Shown here in pieces: positions 8,103 to 17,394 of a stretch of 64,000 nucleotides of DNA; position 1 is the first letter of the stretch; each line of letters opens with the position of its first letter. Location: assembly GCA_016212515.1 (NCBI GenBank), contig JACRFZ010000087.1, positions 1 to 64,000 of the forward strand, written 5' to 3'. A program made the position numbers and the translations under genes. The notes under the pieces are model-generated. The model made no database searches. It was given only the letters and a program-made list of their open reading frames with translations, and was not told where the DNA came from. The DNA comes from Candidatus Melainabacteria bacterium (GTDB lineage: Bacteria > Cyanobacteriota > Vampirovibrionia > Obscuribacterales > Obscuribacteraceae).

Positions 8103-11100
8103 TCAACCCGGAGCGGCACCTCCACCGGCGGCAGATATGAGCGTGAGGTATTGCCGGCAGTACGCCAACCACTTGGAAGCCAGGTCGTTGTCCGCCAACT
8201 CTTGCACGGTAGCAGGCGGCAAATCTATGCGCACCGACTTGCGCTTGCCGCCGGGCGAGTATTCGTGCCTGACCGAACCCTGTGGAAAAACTTCGTAGAA
8301 GATAACCGGGTACCAGACCCCGTTAATGAGCATTTCCAATTGCGCCCTGAAGACGCCGATGGCCGGGTCCCAACGTAAGCAAGACTTGACCAACCTGATA
8401 CCCGGTCGGATTTCCCAGAGCAACCGGTCACCGGAGACCATGGGAGGGGCTTGGAGGATGTCGGCAGCACTGGGCAGTGCGGCCGCGGGCACTCCAGCCG
8501 CCTGCGTCTGAGCCTGAACAGACTGTGGGTCAATCCCGGGCATCGGCGGTCTGGCAGGCACGGCGGAGATGGTCGGTGGCTGCTGTTCCGGCTGCTCTGA
8601 CTGCCCGGCAAATTGCTGCGGCACGGCTTCTCGACTCACCACCGGCGGTGAAGCGGCGGCGTTCGATACATTGTTCAACACTCCAGCACTTGCCCCGGTA
8701 TACTGCACCATATTCGGTGAGCCACCGACATTTTGAACCGGTTCAGAATCGGACGAAACCACCGCTCCCAAATCACCAATAACAGCCTCCTGAGCCTGGT
8801 ACGACACCGTGCCTAGAGGATCGGCGGATGGCTTCAGGGCTAATCCGGGCGGCTGAGGAAATTGCATTCCGGTTTGCTCATCCGGGTCTGACTGCGACAC
8901 TACAGGCAATGGCATAGTCGTCTGCTCTATTTGCATATTCTGATGCACTTCTTGAGCTGGTGCGATACCACTGGTGGCATCAAAGACTCTGGCAAGCAAC
9001 GGGTCTGAAGGAGCAACACCGCTGATTGCCTCCAGTCGTCTGGTCTCGGTTTCATCCTTCAAGAAAGATCTCGGTTGCGAGACTACAGAAGGCGCCGGCT
9101 CCAATGCCACTTGCGACTCAAACTCGTCGTCATCATCATCCTCATCAAAATCACCATCCTGTTCCGCTTCCTCGGCCTCCATCTGGGCGCGCAGGGCGGC
9201 GGCGGCAGCTAGAGCGGCTTGCTGTAATTGCGTAGCGGAAAGCGAGGAGGACAAGACCTGCGAGACAGATTCCTTCATGGCAGCCGGCATAGCCGACTCA
9301 CTGGCGGAGCCCTTTCTGTCTGTGGAACCGGCCGAAGAGCCTGCATCATCTCCGCCACTTTCTTCCTGCGCCTGGCGGAACTGACTGATCTCCTGCGGCG
9401 TAGGCAAATTCAAGACCATACCTCGGCGCAAGGTAGCCAGAGGTCTATCATCATCATCAGCTTCGTCCGAAAGTTCATTCAGCCTGGCCAGAAGAGGCCA
9501 GAGACTGGCATCTTTCAGGGCCGGGTGTTTGGCGGCTACGCCTTCCAGCGTATCGCTCAAGCGCACAATATAGCGAATTCTGCCCGAATCGGGCGTCTTG
9601 GGTGCCATTGGACCCAATATCTTTTCAATATTGGCCCGGCGCACCTGGCTCTTAGCCACCGCCGCCCCAAGCATACCGGCTGCCGGGGAAGTAGTGCCTG
9701 GCGGTCCGTCCCATCCGGCTCCAAAACGGGCCGAAAGCTCATCCTCAGGACTCTGACCGGCTTTATCCGGAGCCGGACGGCTGGAGGGTTGGCCCGGCAC
9801 GGGCGGACGAGTAGGGGCGTACAGGCGAGAGCGAAACTCTCTAATTTCAGATTCGGACGGCAACCATATCGAGGTGCCCGGTCTGGGATCTACAACCTGC
9901 TTGCCCTTTTCCATGCGAACCGGCAACATGTGTTTGTTTATCTCATAGATGAGCGCAGACAAACGCACGTCACGCAACTGCTTCTTGGCTATCGTCTCGA
10001 GCGTGTCTTTTTCCTTGACCACATAACGGCGGCGCTTATCTTCACCTTTCTTCTTGGCTTCATCTATCAAGAGCTGTCTGTCCTTTTCAGCTTGTTCCTG
10101 TTGCTTCTTCTGAGCCAGCATGGCGGCAATCATCTGAGCGCGAGCGTTAGCTCTTTGCTCCTCTTCAAGTTTATCCTCTTCCGAGTCTTTTTCCTTCTTG
10201 GGACCTCTATCTTTATTTTCCCACGGACTATTGTCACCATTAACAACAGAGTCGGATTGGCTGCGATCAGAGACTTTTCTGGTCACCCAGGAGTCATCGC
10301 TGGTTTCCGGTTGAGCAAGAGAGACCTGGTTCTTAGCATTGGCTTCCTGACTGCGATCACCTTTGGCACTGGCAGATGCATCATCGAATTTCTGAGCAGT
10401 CACTTCAGGCTTAGCTGAAAGCTCGCTCTTTCCGGTTTCAACCTTGCTTGTGGTTTCCGGCTTGACAGAGGTTTCTCCCTTGACTGCTTCCACCGGCTTG
10501 TCTCTGTCTTGTTTTACGGTTGGCTCATTCTTCATCGGCACATTATCGCTCTTAGCGACGGCCTCGTTCCTGGCGGGCTCGACTCGCACCGGCTCCGGCT
10601 TGCCCTCCAGCCTGGACTGGGCATCGGCATTACCGGAAGCAACTTTGTCTCCGGTCAGCGACTTGCCTTGCTGGGAGCTAAGTTCGAAGCCCATGGCGGC
10701 GGCACTAGCACCTCTGGTACCGTCCAGCCTGGCTTCAGAAGGAGTTGTACCGGTCTTTGTACCAAGTTCAGGCGAAATAGATTTGCCGGATTCAAGACCG
10801 CTCTTGGCTGGTTCGGTCTGACTTTTTACAAGAGCCTCAATTGCTTTGGGATCGAGGCTGGTCAGAGTCTTAACATCAAGAATCGGCATAGCCTTGCTTT
10901 CACCGGCCCTGGTATCACCAGCCAGCATCGGTTTGCCGTCGGCTGTAATCATCAGCCCCATCTTCTGTGCAGACAATAGAGCAGCATTCAAATCGCCACG
11001 AGAATCGACTTTCCCGTCCATACCGCCGGGTAAAGGCTTGCCATCCTTACCAGTTACAAGAGCACCTTCCAGAGAACCGCCCCTGGCTCCATCACCGGCA

Positions 11101-13397
11101 GGCTTTTCGGCCTGCTTCAGCGCTTGAGCTAGATCACGGAGACGGCCGGCGGTCTGCTCGTCTATTTGAACGCCACGCATCTGGGGCTGCTCACCAGGTT
11201 TCTGTCCCATGAGTTGAGCGAGATCACCAGGCTTAGCACCTGGCAACACTTCACCGGGCTTGGGTGCCGTACCCTCTCCCGGTTTGGTGGGCAGACCTTC
11301 CTTCGGCTGTTGCCCGCGATTTTCGCCACGGTTCTCTCCACCACGGTTCTCTCCACCACGGTTCTCTCCGCCACGATTTTCACTGCCGCGATTTTCTCCG
11401 CCGCGGCCGGCTAGCTCCATAGCCTTCGCGTTCTGAGCCAGTTGCTGCGCGGTCAGCATCACGGAAGCATCGGTTTTGCTTGGATCCCGCGGCACTCCAT
11501 CCCGACCTTGCTCCTTACCGAGGTTATCCTTACCGGCATTGTCACGGTTACCTGAGCCGTCCTGTCTGGGCACAAACTGCGGCTGAGGCTGAAGACCTGC
11601 CCCTATAACAACAGACGGCTGTCCGTCTTTGCCGGCCGTCGGATTGTCCTTACCGGCCGGATTGTCCTTGCCTGACATACCACCGCGTTCAGTGACAATA
11701 CTGGGGCGATCACTCTGGGCAATGAGATTAGCTACAGTCGGCGCAACTCTCGTAGCCTCCACCGGCTGCGTACCGGTATCTTTAGCCACCTGCTGACCTC
11801 GCCGACCTTCATACGATGCCACTTCCGACAGATTTGCAGAGGAAAGAGATTGCCTCACTTCAGCAATCTGAGCAGGAGTAAACCGATTGGCCAGACTGGC
11901 GGCAGTAGCATTGCTATCAGTAGTCGCATTGGCGTTAACAGTACGATTTTCCACTGGTTTAATGACACCGGTATCAGTACCGCCGGTGGTAGCACGCTGT
12001 TCCACTGGTCTAGCAATGGTGCCATCGGCACCTGGTTTGGGCACTCCAGTTTCGACAGTTCTGACAGGCGTTTCAACAGCCCTGATGGGAGTCACAGGCT
12101 GCACTGCTCTTGCCTCAGGAGCCACAAAAGCCGTTTGCCTGTCGGCCGGCAGGGGTTGCCCAGACACTTTGCTATCGGCATTCTGGGCCAATCTATTCAT
12201 AATTGCGGAGGCTGAAGGCGGTGCACTGTCAGTGCCACCGGTCACTGCGGCATCAGCTCTGACTACAGGAGGTCTAACGTTACCCGCCTGGTCGGCTGGA
12301 ACATTGGACCGCGGCACACCCCCAACTTCTACAGAGGAAGTGGAACTGCGCACAATGGGAGTGTCAGCGTTGCGCTGACCGCTCACCACCGGCTGACCTT
12401 CGTTTACCGCTGGGTTGCGAACGACTCTATTGTCCACTGTGGCAGGCACAGTCCTGTCACCGACAACCGGCGGAACCGAGGTCTGCAAGGAACGATTCAA
12501 TATAGATGATGCGGATGGCGGAGCGGCAACATCAGGAGAACTACTGTCAGGACGGGCAAGCCCGGTTCTAAGGGTACCAGCCTCCGTCGGTCTGACGATG
12601 GCGGTATTGTCGGTCACATTTCCGGGTCTGACTGTTGTGGAAGCTTCTGCGGCAGATTTGCCGGTGCCGGTATCGGATGCCACAACGTTACGCTGAACGC
12701 CGGCAAGGGTCTGTCCCTCGGTTACCAAGCCGGGTCTTGGCTGAGCACCTACTTCCACAGAGGATAACGGTGCTCTCAAGGGGGTCGTCGCATCGGCTGG
12801 AGTGCGCACTATGGGCTGGGCATCAGCACTCAATCTTGCAGAACTACCTACTTCCACGGAGGACGTACCGGTGCGAACAATAGGAGTATCGCCGGCCCTG
12901 TTGGCGGAGGACTCCACAGGTACGGCAGGAGTTCGATTAGCGCTGCCCAGGGAAGCCGTTTCTGGATTGGTCGTTGTTCGAACCGGTACAAACACCGGAC
13001 TGTCAGCCGCCCTCACCAGCCGCTCGCCTGTGTTGGTATAAGCTACCTGTTCAGTGCCCCGAGTCTGCACCGTGGCATTGATAGTACTGCCGTCAGCGGT
13101 GGTAATCTGACTGGGTTTGATACTGCCGTTCACTTGTGACTCTGAGGCTACCGCGCGAGCAATGGCGTTACCCTCACTGGGCGTAGCCGGTGGCTTAAAC
13201 TCCGGACTATCCTGTTGAAACTTATTGAGATCACTGGTCTGACCACCGGTTTCAACGGGTCTATCCCCGGCCGGCTTCGCCGTGTCCAAGTTGGGATTGA
13301 CGAAAACCGGCGTATCTATATTGTTCCTGGTCTGGGTTTGCGTCTGTTGCCCGGCGGTGGCGTCACCGGCGGCCGCCTGATTGTTATTTCCTGCCAT
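8103..13397 (-). CDS. Large LysM-type protein with low-complexity N-terminal two thirds
   Basis: 1764 aa from ATG 13397 (MAGNNNQAAA), with GAGG 9 nt upstream; a TTG five codons earlier is less likely. Residues 1-1050 are Ser/Thr/Val/Pro-rich with recurring phrases (TSSVEVG, IVRP, PPSAS) and a short GGENRG array. A Lys/Glu-rich helical segment follows. A LysM-like module with an extended loop lies at about 1122-1190 (YVVKEKDTLETIAKK) and a second at about 1270-1345 (YIVRLSDTLEGVAAK). An acidic Glu/Asp run sits near 1416. The last 100 residues form a domain also found in the divergent gene at 13757 (YSPGGKRKSVRIDLPPAT...EL..NDLASKW). No signal peptide or membrane segment is visible. LysM modules usually bind peptidoglycan or chitin, so a wall-associated role is inferred. 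The export route is unknown. Confidence 0.85.
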   Translation of the reverse strand: MAGNNNQAAAGDATAGQQTQTQTRNNIDTPVFVNPNLDTAKPAGDRPVETGGQTSDLNKFQQDSPEFKPPATPSEGNAIARAVASESQVNGSIKPSQITTADGSTINATVQTRGTEQVAYTNTGERLVRAADSPVFVPVRTTTNPETASLGSANRTPAVPVESSANRAGDTPIVRTGTSSVEVGSSARLSADAQPIVRTPADATTPLRAPLSSVEVGAQPRPGLVTEGQTLAGVQRNVVASDTGTGKSAAEASTTVRPGNVTDNTAIVRPTEAGTLRTGLARPDSSSPDVAAPPSASSILNRSLQTSVPPVVGDRTVPATVDNRVVRNPAVNEGQPVVSGQRNADTPIVRSSTSSVEVGGVPRSNVPADQAGNVRPPVVRADAAVTGGTDSAPPSASAIMNRLAQNADSKVSGQPLPADRQTAFVAPEARAVQPVTPIRAVETPVRTVETGVPKPGADGTIARPVEQRATTGGTDTGVIKPVENRTVNANATTDSNATAASLANRFTPAQIAEVRQSLSSANLSEVASYEGRRGQQVAKDTGTQPVEATRVAPTVANLIAQSDRPSIVTERGGMSGKDNPAGKDNPTAGKDGQPSVVIGAGLQPQPQFVPRQDGSGNRDNAGKDNLGKEQGRDGVPRDPSKTDASVMLTAQQLAQNAKAMELAGRGGENRGSENRGGENRGGENRGGENRGENRGQQPKEGLPTKPGEGTAPKPGEVLPGAKPGDLAQLMGQKPGEQPQMRGVQIDEQTAGRLRDLAQALKQAEKPAGDGARGGSLEGALVTGKDGKPLPGGMDGKVDSRGDLNAALLSAQKMGLMITADGKPMLAGDTRAGESKAMPILDVKTLTSLDPKAIEALVKSQTEPAKSGLESGKSISPELGTKTGTTPSEARLDGTRGASAAAMGFELSSQQGKSLTGDKVASGNADAQSRLEGKPEPVRVEPARNEAVAKSDNVPMKNEPTVKQDRDKPVEAVKGETSVKPETTSKVETGKSELSAKPEVTAQKFDDASASAKGDRSQEANAKNQVSLAQPETSDDSWVTRKVSDRSQSDSVVNGDNSPWENKDRGPKKEKDSEEDKLEEEQRANARAQMIAAMLAQKKQQEQAEKDRQLLIDEAKKKGEDKRRRYVVKEKDTLETIAKKQLRDVRLSALIYEINKHMLPVRMEKGKQVVDPRPGTSIWLPSESEIREFRSRLYAPTRPPVPGQPSSRPAPDKAGQSPEDELSARFGAGWDGPPGTTSPAAGMLGAAVAKSQVRRANIEKILGPMAPKTPDSGRIRYIVRLSDTLEGVAAKHPALKDASLWPLLARLNELSDEADDDDRPLATLRRGMVLNLPTPQEISQFRQAQEESGGDDAGSSAGSTDRKGSASESAMPAAMKESVSQVLSSSLSATQLQQAALAAAAALRAQMEAEEAEQDGDFDEDDDDDEFESQVALEPAPSVVSQPRSFLKDETETRRLEAISGVAPSDPLLARVFDATSGIAPAQEVHQNMQIEQTTMPLPVVSQSDPDEQTGMQFPQPPGLALKPSADPLGTVSYQAQEAVIGDLGAVVSSDSEPVQNVGGSPNMVQYTGASAGVLNNVSNAAASPPVVSREAVPQQFAGQSEQPEQQPPTISAVPARPPMPGIDPQSVQAQTQAAGVPAAALPSAADILQAPPMVSGDRLLWEIRPGIRLVKSCLRWDPAIGVFRAQLEMLINGVWYPVIFYEVFPQGSVRHEYSPGGKRKSVRIDLPPATVQELADNDLASKWLAYCRQYLTLISAAGGGAAPG
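11319..11405 (-). repeat. Short tandem GGENRG repeat inside the LysM protein
   Basis: The minus strand encodes about six copies of (G)GENRG, mostly in 18-bp units with one variant (GSENRG) and one shortened copy. It is a simple in-frame coding repeat. Confidence 0.8.
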
Positions 13398-13756
13398 CTG
13401 GCAAAACCTCAACGAATGCTAAACGACCCAGCGGGTCTTGTTTCTAGAAAGGGCTAACCCGAATACGCTGATTGGTAAACGCCTACAGGGGGCACTAAGC
13501 CGCCACACTAAACAGTAAGCCCATCCATATTAGGTAAGTTTTCGGCAGTTGTCAACAAGCCTATCGTTTCCGGGCCGGAAAGTCTGGCAACGAGCGGCGG
13601 CGGACCGCCTGATTTTAACTACTTGGCGGGCAGAGCTGCAAAAACTTTCCAATTTAATCAACGGAGCTGTCGAGATTGCCGAAGGGCGGTATAGAAACAT
13701 CCACGCTGGCAAAGCGCACAAATTTTCTAAAACCCAAGTTGACCGAGGAAGTATTT
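13398..13756. other. Divergent intergenic region between two LysM genes
   Basis: These 359 bp separate two head-to-head genes and should hold both promoters. No -35/-10 pair close to consensus stands out on either strand, and no gene with a good ribosome binding site is visible. The region ends with GAGGAAG before ATG 13757. Confidence 0.4.
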
Positions 13757-14890
13757 ATGGCGCGGCAGAAAGACCTGAATCAAAATCAATTGCCCGGCTC
13801 TAACGCTTCTACAAGAGTGCATTATGAAATTGAGGCCGGCGACAGCCTGGCCAGCATTGCACAAAAGAAGCTCTCCGACACAAGATTTGCTCGCCTGATT
13901 TTTACAATTAACAGAGGGGAAATTCCGATTCGCTGCGACGGTTTCAACACATTTGCCTTCATTTTTCCAGGACAAAGAGTGCTTTTACCCACCAGCGAAG
14001 AAGCAGCCATATACAAGAAGAACTTTCTTACTGAAAGCTCCCGCGCCAAGTTCGACCTGGCTCACTATGCCAGACCGGCCATGCCTTCCGACAGCATTCC
14101 CAGCGAACTTATTATGCCGAGATCAGCCAAAGGCTGGGGTGAACCTATCGCCCAGGAAAGCGAGTCCAACCAGGTAGAGACAGGCTATCCCAGCCATAAT
14201 TCTCTGGGCAATTCCCATATAGAACTTAACCGCACCGCCACTAAATACAGTATTACGCCATCGATCCGGCAGAACTCATCGATCCCACAATTTACACCGG
14301 TGCATAGCCAGCACAAGACTGAATCGACAGCGATACCCAACCCCCAGGTTGTGCCGACTTTCGAATTCAGACCCCAATCGGCAGCGATGAGCGGCGTCAG
14401 AACCATCGACATGAGCCCGCCCACAGCCGACACGCCCCGCATCGAAGAGCCAAGACCGCCCGTCAAACCCGCTCAATTTGCCGGTTCCACCATTCAGCAG
14501 GCCGATGACCAAGATCTCTTCTTTTCGCAGGGCAGCCTGGAGCTGACTACCTTGTCACACTATTGCCGGGTGATGAAATTCGAGTCCATGTCCAATCAGG
14601 ATAACCCTGGAGATGTACTGGTCAAGCTGCAAGTTTTTGACAATCAACGCTGGCAGACCATTACCACCTATTCCATCAGAAAAGAACAGACACAAAGAAG
14701 CTCGCACTACGCCGACGGCACCGTCGACACCGTCAACATCGATTTACCTACGACCATTGCCAGAGAGCTGTCATTCAACGACTTCACCAAAAACTGGAAG
14801 AACTACACCAAAGTCTATTTCAATCAGAAAGAAAAGTCGAAATTGGAACAGATCGTGGGCGGCACTGCACAGCTGAGAACAGCCGTCTGA
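13757..14890 (+). CDS. LysM-domain protein sharing its C-terminal domain with the divergent neighbour
   Basis: 377 aa from ATG 13757 (MARQKDLNQN), with GAGGAAG 7 nt upstream. An upstream in-frame ATG at 13676 lacks such a site. A LysM-like module with a long loop occupies residues 23-85 (YEIEAGDSLASIAQKKL...PGQRVLLPT) and aligns well with the first module of the 1764-aa protein. Residues 100-260 are Pro/Ser-rich linker. Residues 267-367 match the C-terminal domain of the neighbour: CRVMKF...DGTVDTVNIDLPTTIARELSFNDFTKNW. It looks like a short paralog with only the LysM and C-terminal domain retained. No signal peptide is visible. The C-terminal domain is one I cannot name. Confidence 0.85.
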   Translation: MARQKDLNQNQLPGSNASTRVHYEIEAGDSLASIAQKKLSDTRFARLIFTINRGEIPIRCDGFNTFAFIFPGQRVLLPTSEEAAIYKKNFLTESSRAKFDLAHYARPAMPSDSIPSELIMPRSAKGWGEPIAQESESNQVETGYPSHNSLGNSHIELNRTATKYSITPSIRQNSSIPQFTPVHSQHKTESTAIPNPQVVPTFEFRPQSAAMSGVRTIDMSPPTADTPRIEEPRPPVKPAQFAGSTIQQADDQDLFFSQGSLELTTLSHYCRVMKFESMSNQDNPGDVLVKLQVFDNQRWQTITTYSIRKEQTQRSSHYADGTVDTVNIDLPTTIARELSFNDFTKNWKNYTKVYFNQKEKSKLEQIVGGTAQLRTAV

Positions 14891-14923
14891 GCCGTAATTC
14901 CTTCAGGGCAAGGCACTCGCCCA

Positions 14924-16072
14924 TTAAGAGGAAGAGGAAACCTCGGACTCATCAGTCGGCTTTACGGCGCCCTCATGGTCGGCAACAATACCGCTTCCAG
15001 ACTGCATTTCTCGCAAGACGAATTCGTCAAAGAAGACTCCCGGCGGGTTCGATTCCTCAAAAGATCCGGCGCTGCGCGAATTGCCCATGGTGCGACTGAG
15101 CATGTCGATAACTTCCGGCAGCATGATTCTGCCCATGCATTCGCCCGGTGCACCCGGACCGGCCAGATGACAGGACTTCTCACCATGACACTCGCAAGAA
15201 CCGCTCTGATCGAGCACCATGTTAAAGCAACCGTAGGGTCCGCTTCTGGCTGGATAAGTCGGACCGTAAAGACCAATAACCGGCGTGCCGACAGCCACTG
15301 CAATATGGGCCGGTCCGGTATCACCGGATATGACAACATCGCAGCACTTGAGAATGGCGGCAGTCTCGTCAAGTTTAAGCTGCCCGCAAAAATTCAAGCA
15401 GCGATCGCCTGACTCATGGTTGATTTTCTGAGCAGTTTCAAAATCATCGGCACCACCGATAAGCACCGGCTGATGCGTCCCGAGAGAAAGTATGTGCCGC
15501 ACAAGATAGATCCAACCATCAAGGATCCAGCTACGATGAGGTCTTTGTGAGCCGACCCCCGGCACTATGCCAATCATGGGTCTCAGTTCGAACTTGTATG
15601 TCTCAAGTAGTTGCGGCACCAATACTTCCGCAATGGCGTCAGGAAAGATCGTGGGAAACAAAGACTCCGGAATATCCTTGCAAACAGGCTGGATAGTCTC
15701 CAGGAAATTACCCACGGCATGCTGCTGGTCGGGGCCATTGTCAGGCTTCTTCTGGTAGCAAAACGACTTGCAACCACCCAAAAGCGAGAGAAAAAGCCCC
15801 CTTGTGGAATTGGAAAGGTCGATAAAGAGGTCGGGCTTGGCAGCTTTAAATACTTTACGCTGCTGGAAAAAGCCCAGCTCTTTGTCGAATTCGATGAATT
15901 CATCGATGGCAGGACACAAGCCAAGCAGCAGGGGTTTTAAGCTGGCATGGCTCCAGTACGTGATTTTTGCTCCAGGAAAATTATGCTTAAGCGTAGATGC
16001 AACAGGGGTAGCAAGCACGGCATCACCGATAGCGGCCGGATGGAAGATGAGTATACTGGCGGGCTCTTGCAT
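14924..16072 (-). CDS. Glycosyltransferase family 9 (heptosyltransferase-like)
   Basis: 382 aa. The N-terminus (ILIFHPAAIGDAVLATPVAS) has the family's opening strand and GD motif. The C-terminal Rossmann half carries the hallmark GDTGPAHIAVAVGTPVIGLYG, which binds nucleotide-sugar in GT9 enzymes such as ADP-heptose:LPS heptosyltransferases, and PGVGSQRPHRSW lies between. The family transfers heptose or a related sugar to a surface glycan on the cytoplasmic face of the membrane. The actual sugar cannot be told from sequence. After the catalytic domain there is a small Cys cluster (CECHGEKSC) and an acidic, Ser-rich tail of about 45 residues that typical GT9 enzymes lack. The gene stands alone, divergent from a small orphan gene. 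Confidence 0.9.
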   Translation of the reverse strand: MQEPASILIFHPAAIGDAVLATPVASTLKHNFPGAKITYWSHASLKPLLLGLCPAIDEFIEFDKELGFFQQRKVFKAAKPDLFIDLSNSTRGLFLSLLGGCKSFCYQKKPDNGPDQQHAVGNFLETIQPVCKDIPESLFPTIFPDAIAEVLVPQLLETYKFELRPMIGIVPGVGSQRPHRSWILDGWIYLVRHILSLGTHQPVLIGGADDFETAQKINHESGDRCLNFCGQLKLDETAAILKCCDVVISGDTGPAHIAVAVGTPVIGLYGPTYPARSGPYGCFNMVLDQSGSCECHGEKSCHLAGPGAPGECMGRIMLPEVIDMLSRTMGNSRSAGSFEESNPPGVFFDEFVLREMQSGSGIVADHEGAVKPTDESEVSSSS

Positions 16073-16152
16073 ATACGTCTGGGGTTACTCTGGAGCTACA
16101 AAACTTGGATTTGCTGCACTGGACTTATTAGGATTTTGACTTATCATTATCA

Positions 16153-16470
16153 ATGATGATGCATGAAACTTATTACGTTTTAGGTTGGCCACAACCCTCC
16201 GGCAAGATTGCCATCCTCTGTAGATCCAGGGGAAACAATCCCGGCCCGGCTTACTGCTGGACAAAGCGCGAAGCTATTCAGCTTCGTACCCGCCTGGCTA
16301 ATGATAAACGCGGCGAGCAAAATCCCTCCGCCCGCAGAATCATCAGACAGCTTCTAGTATATCGGTATCTCTCCAATCACCCACTGCCATGGCGCAACGG
16401 AGATCTCTGGGTCTATTGTGATCCGGGTTATCTTGAGCCTCTGGAAGCCGGATTGGCGCCGGCCTACTAG
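16153..16470 (+). CDS. Small protein of unknown function
   Basis: 105 aa, unrecognised. Three in-frame ATGs (16153, 16156, 16159) make the start ambiguous, and no clear ribosome binding site precedes them. The sequence is compact, aromatic and basic (YYVLGWPQP, AYCWTKREA, LPWRNGDLWVYCDP) and looks like a small folded soluble protein rather than random translation. It is divergent from the GT9 gene and convergent with the acetyltransferase. Confidence 0.55.
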   Translation: MMMHETYYVLGWPQPSGKIAILCRSRGNNPGPAYCWTKREAIQLRTRLANDKRGEQNPSARRIIRQLLVYRYLSNHPLPWRNGDLWVYCDPGYLEPLEAGLAPAY

Positions 16471-16538
16471 TAAATGGCCCGGGTAATTTAAGCAGCACGG
16501 TTGCAGGTCACCACCTTAAGTTCCACTAACCTTGTGGG

Positions 16539-17150
16539 CTATAGTTTCGCGTCTCTCTTTCCATAAGTCTGCTTGAGATGGCAGAGATGGGCCTTAACAG
16601 TCGGCCACTCGCTTTCAATTATGCTGTAAACACAGGTGTCACGCATGGTGCCGTTCGCATGCCGGCTGTGATTACGCAAGACACCGTCCAGCTTGGCACC
16701 AAGCTTTTCGATGGCACGCCTGCTTTGATGGTTAAAAAAGGAAGTGCGAAACTCTACGGCCACGCAATTTAGCTCTTCAAAGGCATAGCTCAAGAGCATC
16801 GCTTTGCAATCCCAATTCAAGCCCGTGCCTTGCACACCTTTTCGATACCAGGTTGATCCGATCTCCAGGCGCCGCACAGCCGCGTCCAGGTTCATATAGG
16901 TAGTCATCCCCACGGCCTTGCCGCTGGACTTCTCTATTACCGCAAAAGGCAGCATCGAACCTTCGCCCTGTAGTTTGAGGCGCCGTTCAATCTCGGCAAC
17001 CATATGGTCCGGTTCCGGTATGAAGGTATACCAGAGCTTCCAGAGTTCGCCATCAGAGACGGCCTCCGACAGATCTGCCAGATGGGAAGGAGAGAGCGGC
17101 ACCAGGTCGGCGATAGTACCTGCCATGGTAATAGGCTTAAGCCAGGTCAT
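16539..17150 (-). CDS. GNAT acetyltransferase, RimJ/RimL type
   Basis: 203 aa from ATG 17150, with AAGGAG 6 nt upstream. The fold signatures are those of RimJ/RimL-like N-acetyltransferases (acetyl-CoA to an amine or protein N-terminus): FAVIEKSSGKAVGMTTYMNL for beta strands 2-4, IGSTWYRKGVQGTGLNWDCK for the acetyl-CoA binding loop, then VEFRTSFFNHQSRRAIEKLGA, the Asn-x-x-Ser-x-x-x-Ile-x-Lys-x-Gly motif typical of the family. The substrate is not predictable. The gene is monocistronic. Confidence 0.9.
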   Translation of the reverse strand: MTWLKPITMAGTIADLVPLSPSHLADLSEAVSDGELWKLWYTFIPEPDHMVAEIERRLKLQGEGSMLPFAVIEKSSGKAVGMTTYMNLDAAVRRLEIGSTWYRKGVQGTGLNWDCKAMLLSYAFEELNCVAVEFRTSFFNHQSRRAIEKLGAKLDGVLRNHSRHANGTMRDTCVYSIIESEWPTVKAHLCHLKQTYGKRDAKL

Positions 17151-17227
17151 CAGGTCTCCTTATCCGGAAATTTTCCAATCTGCTACCGAAACTCGCCCGC
17201 ACAGATTACCAGAGACTAAGCTTTCAC

Positions 17228-17279
17228 TTTAATACGTCCTTAACCAGTAGCCTGCTATAAAATTTATACTGCTTAAATT
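17228..17279 (+). promoter_or_regulatory. Possible Pho-box-like half-sites upstream of the phosphate transporter
   Basis: TTTAATAC (17228), CTTAACCA (17239) and CTTAAATT (17272) fall on an 11-bp register (11 and 33 bp apart). This resembles the cyanobacterial Pho box, YTTAAYCW repeated every 11 bp. The intermediate registers at 17250 and 17261 match poorly. It lies about 115-165 bp before the PiT start. This is weak pattern matching and AT-rich sequence could give it by chance. Confidence 0.25.
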
Positions 17280-17394
17280 GTAGTGGTAAAGAGCATAAAG
17301 TTATAAGAGAAGCACTGGCGCTTACAGAACGGAAGAGCCGTAAGCGGCAAGAATTTCCACGAAAAGTCTCAACAAAAGTCTACAGCAACAATAT

